DNA of 64,000 nt from Polyodon spathula (lineage: Eukaryota > Chordata > Actinopteri > Acipenseriformes > Polyodontidae): assembly GCF_017654505.1 (NCBI RefSeq), contig NC_054537.1, positions 68,124,645 to 68,188,644 on the forward strand, written 5' to 3'. The notes under the pieces were generated by a model. It searched no databases and was not told the DNA's origin. It saw only the letters and a program-made list of their open reading frames with translations. The position numbers were made by a program, and so were the translations under genes. Within the stretch, counting starts at the first letter, position 1. Each line of letters opens with the position of its first letter. Positions 56,876 through 64,000 of the stretch are shown here, one piece after another.

Positions 56876-58149
56876 TTAAGGCAAAATAAAATGGTGTGTT
56901 AAAACAAGCACATACAATGTTAGCTTATACAATGGCAAAACCAGAATCTTATTCATCTCCAGGATGTACATTAAGTCATCAAAATAGGAGTACAATGAAG
57001 ATGAAATTGAAGGATATTTATTATGTACAGTAATATTTAGTGCCTTAGATATTCCTCTAGAAAATGTGGATTCCAAAGGTTTTCTATTTTAATAGCACAA
57101 TAGAAAAGGCAGGTGCATTGTCACTTTAAATGCAACAGTAGCATACAAGCCACAGAGGAACTAAATGGAAAGGTAAGCTCACAAATCATTGAAAGCGACT
57201 TTTACAAATAATTAGCTAGAATAATTAATCATGTGGTTTACGGTAACTGCACTTTTTTGACCCACAGTTTGAGGTATGTAAATACAGAAATGTGGTGTGT
57301 GCTTTGTTTCAGGGTAATCTGAAGCTCTCTTGGCTAGAAGGCTACGATTTCATGAAAGGGCAAACATCTTCATCCAATTATTTTAATTGCACTAGTATTC
57401 AGCTGGTATTATTACATGTGTTTTATAAAGCAGTATCAAATATATACAAAAAATAATGTATTCTATCAATAAAGTCATGTTTCTTACTAAGCCTGTGTTA
57501 ATTATATACAATTACTAATTACAAAAAGAAAAAAAAAAAAAAATTATATGATCATATTCATATTTTCTATTACCTTGTATATTAGCAATATAAAATGTTA
57601 AATTGTATTTTGAAAATATTTTGCAAAGTGATGATAACGTTTTAGAACTGTTCATCATATTAAAGTCATTATTTAATACTAATAAATCAATATTAAATAC
57701 ACATTTATTTAGGTTTTAGCTGAAATTACTACATTCCCAAATTTAATATTTTACTAGGAGTTACTGACTGTATTAATTTTGTACAGAAGTATTCAAAAAA
57801 TATTATTTCTATCTGTTAAATGTATCTATGTGTTCTATGTATCAAAAGAAAAGTATTAGACCTTACTGATAAAAAAATATTTACATCTGACCTTAATGCA
57901 GAGGGTTGGATCTAATGTCTTTTCAAGTTAAATACACAAATAATATTATTTTATCCAAAGAAATCTTACATGATCTTCAAATCTCCATAGCTTTTTCGAA
58001 AATGTTGCATTTTTATTTTCCTTTTTTTCCCCCCTAGAAAAATAGAGAACAGAAAGAAAATAAATGACGACACATTTAAAAACCATTTTCACTGGAGGAT
58101 CGGAAACAGTAATAATACTTTTATGTAGGTTTAGCTAAATGAGCCTAAC
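56876..58149. other. Non-coding; possible regulatory patch at 57230-57420
   Basis: The patch contains ATTAATCATGTGGTTTACGG and CCAATTATTTTAATTGCACT and lacks repeats. The remainder is AT-rich with nothing recognised. Confidence 0.4.
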
Positions 58150-58640
58150 TTACAGTTGGTTTCCAAAGAACTCCTTTAAAGTGGAATGACTGCACCCCCT
58201 AAAGGTTTTAAACTGAACTGCACTCCCTGCACTGAGACTTGTCCAAAGGGTTCATCATCATCCTGCACTCTCCTGAGCGGTTATGATCCATTTTCTCTCC
58301 CAGATATGAGAACTAGCTCACTCAGAGGAAGAAAGCAGTCAATCAATGACACTAAAATAGCCCTTTTCCATTAGCAGCCTGTAACTAGAGCTGTGCCCTT
58401 GTGAAGGGACTCAGCACATGGCTCCAGTCTACACCCTGCCTGAGGACTCAGTGTCTTCTCTGCAGCAGTACAAACAGATAGTTTTACAGAGTGTCATATC
58501 TGGACATCACTCTCCTTTTACCAAAGCTACTTTGATGCTAGCTGCGTCACTGTCCAAACAGAATGCACTGATGTAAAATGATGTCCTGTTTTGCTTAAAG
58601 ACCTAATTGTATTAAAAGTCTCAATCTTTCTGTCAATGAA
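58150..58640. promoter_or_regulatory. Candidate conserved non-coding element
   Basis: Complex, moderately GC-rich, no simple repeats. Contains AGTCAATCAATGACAC, GCTGCGTCACTGTCC and ATGATGTCCTGTTTTGC. The 62-codon frame at 58186-58374 has no recognised domain. A decayed exon cannot be excluded. Confidence 0.3.
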
Positions 58641-60830
58641 AGCCGAAACTTCAATACTCCTTTTGTTTTAAGCTGATTTTTTTTCTTTTTTTTAAAACGA
58701 CTGTGGGTTTTCCACCTGCTGTGTGTGCCTCTCGACAGCAAATTATTACGAGGAACATCTGCCAGGAAGTCAACGTGTCAGCTGGCTATGGAGCATGTGA
58801 ATTCTATATCATCTTCCCAAAATGTTTGGGGTTTTCATACATAGCTAAAGTGTGTGCCTGCCACTGATAAAAATTTCAGCAAGTAAATGGTATGCATTGC
58901 CTATGTCTACATTAGCAAGGGGACTAATTTGTAACACTATAGAGCCATCAAAAGCAGTTGCAGTAAGTGTGTACTGTAAATAGTTTTCATTGTATTACTG
59001 TGCCCTATTCACAGCTTTGACTTCTAAGTTATTTAAATAATCTATTTGTTCAAAGTCTGTTTAAATTCATAAATTAAAGTTGTATACCAATAAAATTGTC
59101 TGGAACAGATTCATATTAAGATTTGTTGTATTAATAAAAAATAAGTTTGAAAAAACTTTCTAACTCATGAGCTTTGTGACTAGGTCCCAATGTTTTTAAT
59201 AGTCTGTAAGTGTAACTGTAAGATTTGAGTACACCCAGAAAAGGGTACAGTATTCATGTCATCCCCCTGGCCAGAATGACACTTTGAGATGTACATTGGA
59301 ATGGGTGGAGAGGCAGTCAGGTTAGAAATTGTGATATCCTAGTAATTATTTTAATTCATGTATTACAACAGACATAACCTGAAGATTCTTGAGGTGGGGA
59401 AGGAATAAACAAATGTCACATTCAAACACCTATGCATAGTTTTGCTTCACAAAAACAGTTCTATAGGATACTGTCAGTACAGTATATCTGGATTATTTTT
59501 AAATCAATTCCCAGTATTTTTTTATTTATGTATTTTTTAATTTTTTAAAAATTTTATGAGAGCTTTGTTTACATTTAAAAGAAAATACCACCTAAATTTT
59601 CAAATAGCTTTTTTTTACAACAACTCACTAGGATAATTTAAGAACCACTGAGTACATCTGTTTTGTTGTCTTAACAGTTTAAAATTTCTTTCAGAAAAAA
59701 AATGTGCCTGTTTTGCATTGGAACTAAATTCGTTAAAATTGTCCAATACAATTAGCAGCAGTGTGGAGAATTCTGTTCTTAAACTTTTTGTTCTTGGACA
59801 GCTCTTACACACCTTTGGTCCTCCAAATCCCTGTTTGCAAGTTGCATGTGACCTGATCTGCACCACACTACGGTAGACAGATCTTATGTTACTTTAACAG
59901 CCCTCAAACACAGGATTATATTTTGTTTTTGTCTGTTCAATTTTAATCTCAAAATAGCAAAGGGAAAGAGGGAGACTTTCTATTGTACAGTAGCAAAATA
60001 CTCTCCATTGCCAGACACAACACACAAGTGGAATATGACTCTCAACCTGTCTAGAGCAACACTGACATCCCATCAATTATAGGAGGTTTTTGCATCTAAA
60101 CCCCAGAAAGAAGTCTGATCCCTAAATTAGGAAAGTAAGAATAGTTGAAGACATATATCCAACACTATATCATACACTGGCACAGTCCATAAGCATACAT
60201 TCAGACATAGAGAATACACCATGGACATTCATGTGGTACTGTTGTTATTCAGTAAATGAGGATAATAAAGTGTTGTTTAAATATATGTTTAACAGCTAAA
60301 ATCAGAGAATTACTTTCCTTAAATTAAGCTCCACATCTGCAGTCTAATTTGGAACAGTGCCATTCGGCAGGTCATTCTGTCGTTGTATTTGACAGAATGC
60401 AAGACAGATGCAAAAAAAAATGAGATACAGCAAGAAGAATATTCACCCAGGATGACCAAATATGGAAAAATCATGAAATGTTAGATGCTAGGTATCAGAA
60501 ATTGGATATTTGGCAGTGGTATATTTCAGTATATTCTACATACTGTTTTATTTTTATTTTTTTTTGTAAAGAATGTGTGCAAATCTATTATGATGCTGAA
60601 AAAACAATATTACTGTATTTGGCAGATCAATAGGCAACATGAAAGGAAATGCACCTGAAATTAGGAATTTTTAATTACAGTACAGGTCTGTGCAATTGCG
60701 TGATTAAGGTGTGATATGACATTCATGCAGATAAGATATTTTCTGTATATAAATTTAAAACATTAATATAAACACTCGGCAAGCGTGAAACAATTCGATT
60801 GTTGAATATTGTTCAATGTTGTTCAATGCT
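58641..60830. other. Non-coding, nothing recognised
   Basis: Gene-free. The minus-strand frames at 59615-59866 and 59894-60076 carry no recognisable domain. Confidence 0.5.
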
Positions 60831-60832
60831 GG

Positions 60833-60874
60833 GCAATATATTGAGTAATATATTGAGTAATATATTGAGTAATA
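60833..60874. repeat. Short tandem repeat, AATATATTGAGT x3
   Basis: Three exact 12-base units plus a partial one, preceded by two TTGTTCAATG units at about 60808-60830. Confidence 0.9.
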
Positions 60875-61304
60875 ATTCTAAACCCATGGTACATTTTGGC
60901 TAGATTTCAGCATTTTTCCTTTGAGAAAAAAAAAACAAAACATCTTCAACAAAAACAAAAACATTAAATACAATTCTATAGCAAATAGGAAACAATTTAA
61001 AACGCTTTACAAACCCCTTAAGGAAAGGTCTGAGTTGTATTTTTCAGGTTTGGTAACTTTATTGGGTGGTATTTTTCTTTTGTGAAAACAAAAAAAAGTG
61101 AAATTGACTACTTGGAGTAAAGAGCATTGGGAATGTAGCCCAGTGTCTCAGTGCTAGACTTACTTTCTGATTGACTACGGATTATGAGATAGCTTTTCAA
61201 ATATATTTGCAACAAATCATTGGTAGCACAACCATTTAAAAGTAAATAAATACATAAATAAATAAAACTCACACAATAAAATTAACAAGCCAGAATTAAA
61301 CAAC
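60875..61304. other. Non-coding, nothing recognised
   Basis: AT-rich, with A-rich and AAAT runs near 61240-61266, just outside the LINE fragment. Confidence 0.5.
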
Positions 61305-61680
61305 TCTGTTTTACTTTGGTGACAGGATGTTGCAGCTAAACTTGCACCCAAGTTTGTAAAATCTCTTCCATTCAAACTGTTTCCATTCTACTTCCAATAA
61401 TAGGATTGTTGGTCGCTGTTTCTTTACTGGATCTTTTATTTGGTTGTACAGATATTTGATTGGTTTTGAATCACATACCAGGTTGATGTCCCTTTGAAGG
61501 CTCAGGTTGTCTGTAAGATGTATGATGTTTTTATGTAAAACAGTATCATCATTGAAAAATAATTTGCCTGTTGTTTCCAAGAAACTCAGGGATGACAAGT
61601 CATTAGTATACAAGAGGAATAATAATGTGATCAGGAAAGACCCTTGAGTGACTCCAGAAAAAAAAAAAAAAAAAAAAACA
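61305..61680 (-). pseudogene. CR1/L2/Rex-like LINE reverse transcriptase fragment
   Basis: On the minus strand, 61653-61636 gives GVTQGS, matching the conserved GVPQGS motif. It is followed by LLFLLYTNDLSSLSF and then LFFNDDTVLHKNI, the catalytic FADDT box with Ala changed to Asn but both Asp kept, and LSLQRDINLVCD. The frame continues to a stop at about 61311, but its last 45 residues do not resemble the family. An A/T homopolymer of about 20 (61656-61678) sits directly upstream of the motif and marks the broken edge. The order GVPQGS-FADDT identifies a Jockey-superfamily LINE. Which clade (CR1, L2 or Rex1) cannot be settled by eye. Confidence 0.75.
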
Positions 61681-62794
61681 GTTTGGAAGACAATGACAAC
61701 CCAAATATGGACAATACAACAAAATACAGGCTCTGGAGAGATTCGAGAGTGTTAGCGGTCATGGTATATACATCAAAACCATCTGATTATAATATAGCAT
61801 CAGAATTTCCGGGTTTTAAAGAACATGTTACATAGATCTTTGTATCTCATATCAAATGTGGCATGATTATGTAACCAGAACTACATTTGTCTTTTTAATC
61901 ACACACATTCCAATTTACAACAGACTCCTAAGTAAGAAGGGTATTTTAGACTGATTGTGAAACCAAGGTGTCTTGCCCGCAGTCTTTCTATACCTGTGGT
62001 GACAGCAACACTTTAGGCCCAATTTTGATGAACCACGGTTTCCTTCATTTTATAATTTTGAAGGGAGTTTGAGCTGGGCACTGGTGGTATTCCATTAGCA
62101 CTGACCAATGAAGAAAAAGTGGGATGCAAAAGCTGCTAGTAAATCAGGAGCAACTGGTATTGCCTCTACGAAAACGATCACCCTAGCAATTGCTTTTGCT
62201 GTGATCTTTATGAAGAAAAGATTGCTCTTTGTTGCCATACCACAATTTGTTATTAATTGAACAATTGTTGCATATGTGATTGCAATGTTCCGTTATATTC
62301 ATAACCATAAATTATTTGGGTACTGTTAATTTGAACATTGCTTTAGTGCTGCTGTGAAACATATAGATTTGTATGAAACATGTTCAACATGTTTCAAACC
62401 TGACACACAAAGGAAAGGTGTTAATGGAATAAATTATTTAACACAGGTATGGAATATGGGCTTTGTATTGAATGTTAAAAAAAAAACAGTTTTTGGGTAA
62501 ATAAAAAAAAAAAAGGTAATATTCTAAAGATTCACAAACATTCAGTATTAATATTAATCTCCACCATGCTAAAACAGTGTATTTAGTATTATGAACTGTG
62601 ATATAGTAAAAGTTAAACACATAGAAATTGGATCTAAACTGATACATGTACGTGGCTCCTTTAGACAGCATTTCCAACATTACTCTCATTTGTTGAATTG
62701 TATCCCACCCAAGTACTGAGCAGGATCAGCTTTCCTTAACTTCAGGTATCTGACAGGAACAACGTAGTTTGACTGAAGAAATATCACACCAGTG
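61681..62794. other. Non-coding, nothing recognised
   Basis: The frame at 62438-62689 (minus) has no domain. AT-rich. Confidence 0.5.
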
Positions 62795-62920
62795 TTTTTT
62801 TTTTTTTTTTTTTTTTTCTGTGTTAATATTTTATATTCCACTGTGAATCCTCTGAGCCACCTAGCTGCTTTCTTTAGTCTGGCTAGTCGAATTTCTCCAT
62901 TCCCTCAAGTGACTCACAAT

Positions 62921-63004
<84 letters not shown>

Positions 63005-63010
63005 TTTTAA
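62795..63010. repeat. T homopolymer and (TA)n microsatellite
   Basis: About 24 T at 62795-62818, and (TA)n at about 62926-63000 with one TT break. The 72-codon frame spanning them is an artefact. Confidence 0.94.
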
Positions 63011-63708
63011 TACTTCTCAAATCAACTCAAGTTGTCAGGTTGAAACATGCTGTTAATGAAACTAGCGTGGCCATAGACAGTCCTGCTAACACATATACAC
63101 AGTAAAAATGAAAAGACTAAACAAAGTGTAGCTACTTGACAATCTACCATGAAATAGTTTTATTATTTTTAATGTGTAAAATGAGGTTAGGTTCCATCGG
63201 CTGGCTTATCAGACTATGATTCCAACTGAAAGAAAAAGTGCATTATGGTATCAATTCACCTGCAAATATAATCCATCACAACATAGCACACTGTAAAAGT
63301 AATCAACCTTCTCAGGATTTGAGGGGCCCTCAGGTACGCAATGTCCTCAGGATTCTATACTTTCAAACAGCTGATAGTTTATTTGAAATAGGAGGGCTTT
63401 TGTTTGTTTGTTTTCTCATCTTTGGGTCTTGATATTTTTGTGTCATATGGCTCAGATTTAAACAAATAAAACAAATAAATATATTGCATTTACTATTTAA
63501 AAGAAACACTTGTTTTATCCCATGTAAATGTTCCACCCAAAATATTACTGATTTACCCAATTTATACTCGCTAGAAATAAGGAGGCTCAACTGGGACACA
63601 TTACATTCTATCGAAATGTAATTTTCCATAACAAATGTGTGTGCAATAGTCTCTTGCTCAACAGGACATGTTGGGAGACAGACAAGAGACTGTTAGAATA
63701 TAAAGATT
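63011..63708. other. Non-coding, nothing recognised
   Basis: Short frames on both strands without motifs. Confidence 0.5.
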
Positions 63709-63709
63709 G

Positions 63710-64000
63710 TGGCAAAGTGTAGAAAAGGACAAACTTGAGCCAAGAAATGCGGTTCATTAGCCAGCAATACGCTTTTTAGTAGCAGACAGAAGAAATAAAC
63801 ACACCAGCAACTCTTCTTAGCATACTTACTTGATACACCAACCCTGTACAGCATGCAGCAAGCCCACAGTCCCTTACATTTGCAACTCACCCCCATGTCC
63901 ACTAATCAGTGGCCGCTCCTCCCCCCTGGCAATTTCCCACACCCATATGCTCCTACAGGGAGTCAGTCTCTGCAACAAGTCCAGGTGCTCACTCATGCGT
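63710..64000 (-). mobile_element. Possible LTR edge running off the window
   Basis: Begins TGTGGCAAAGTGTAG, close to the LTR start at 6952 and to the end sequence of the 37.7 kb LTR, then turns GC-richer with AGAAATAAACACACC near 63792. As with the 37.7 kb unit, this could be the 3' end of a minus-strand LTR whose U3 lies beyond the window. No second boundary is available. Confidence 0.3.

Overview
This 64 kb window looks like AT-rich vertebrate intergenic DNA, probably from a ray-finned fish. I found no intact protein-coding gene, no rRNA and no functional tRNA gene. The open frames are short, and most are translations of microsatellites or debris of transposon genes. The evidence for a fish is the repeat content: dense (TA)n, (ATT)n, (GT)n and (CT)n microsatellites together with decayed Tc1, hAT and piggyBac-like DNA transposons, Tx1-type L1 LINEs, and Ty3/gypsy elements including Gmr1-like ones with integrase upstream of reverse transcriptase. 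A non-teleost fish such as a sturgeon or paddlefish is my best guess, from the general look of one SINE-like repeat near 37.1 kb. That guess rests on memory and is weak.

Layout. 0-6.9 kb: non-coding DNA with a non-repetitive block (480-860) that could be a conserved enhancer, then microsatellites. 6.95-7.56 kb: solo LTR. 7.6-13.2 kb: mostly featureless, with a tRNA-derived SINE fragment at 12.6 kb. 13.26-13.80 kb: minus-strand Gmr1-like pol fragment. 14.45-15.88 kb: non-autonomous piggyBac-like element containing microsatellites. 16.25-16.95 kb: hAT C-terminus and terminal repeat. 18.4-19.1 kb: Tc1 fragment. 19.87-20.49 kb: piggyBac-type MITE with TTAA flanks. 20.5-26.2 kb: non-coding, with two enhancer-like candidates and a 46-base G run. 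26.2-26.6 kb: second solo LTR. 26.7-29.75 kb: dead Tx1-like L1. 29.9-30.1 kb: 170-base GT/AT/AC hairpin-like microsatellite. 30.4-30.8 kb: gypsy fragment with RT fused by deletion to the integrase zinc finger. 31.6-34.1 kb: a pair of about 190-base inverted repeat arms. 34.35-36.70 kb: Gmr1-like pol and its 3' LTR. 37.0-37.2 kb: SINE-like repeat. 37.72-38.21 kb: solo LTR with a perfect 5-base target duplication. 40.3 kb: interstitial telomere-like repeats. 43.3-44.8 kb: two related MITEs in opposite orientation. 45.4-46.5 kb: Tigger/pogo-like element with TA flanks. 46.7-47.3 kb: second L1 fragment. 51-52 kb: Tc1 transposase pseudogene. 54-59 kb: low-repeat DNA with several enhancer-like blocks. 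61.3-61.7 kb: CR1/L2/Rex-like LINE fragment. 63.7 kb to the end: possible LTR start.

There is no operon or pathway here. The coherent stories are a gene desert that may carry developmental enhancers, and a graveyard of mobile elements from most major eukaryotic classes. The observations most worth a second look are the reversed integrase-RT order seen at two independent loci, a palindrome in the U3 region of all four recognisable LTRs, a 22-base homeodomain-type motif duplicated in a unique block at 54.3-54.5 kb, the paired 190-base inverted repeats, and the strand-biased very long G runs. I did not find a convincing new biological system.
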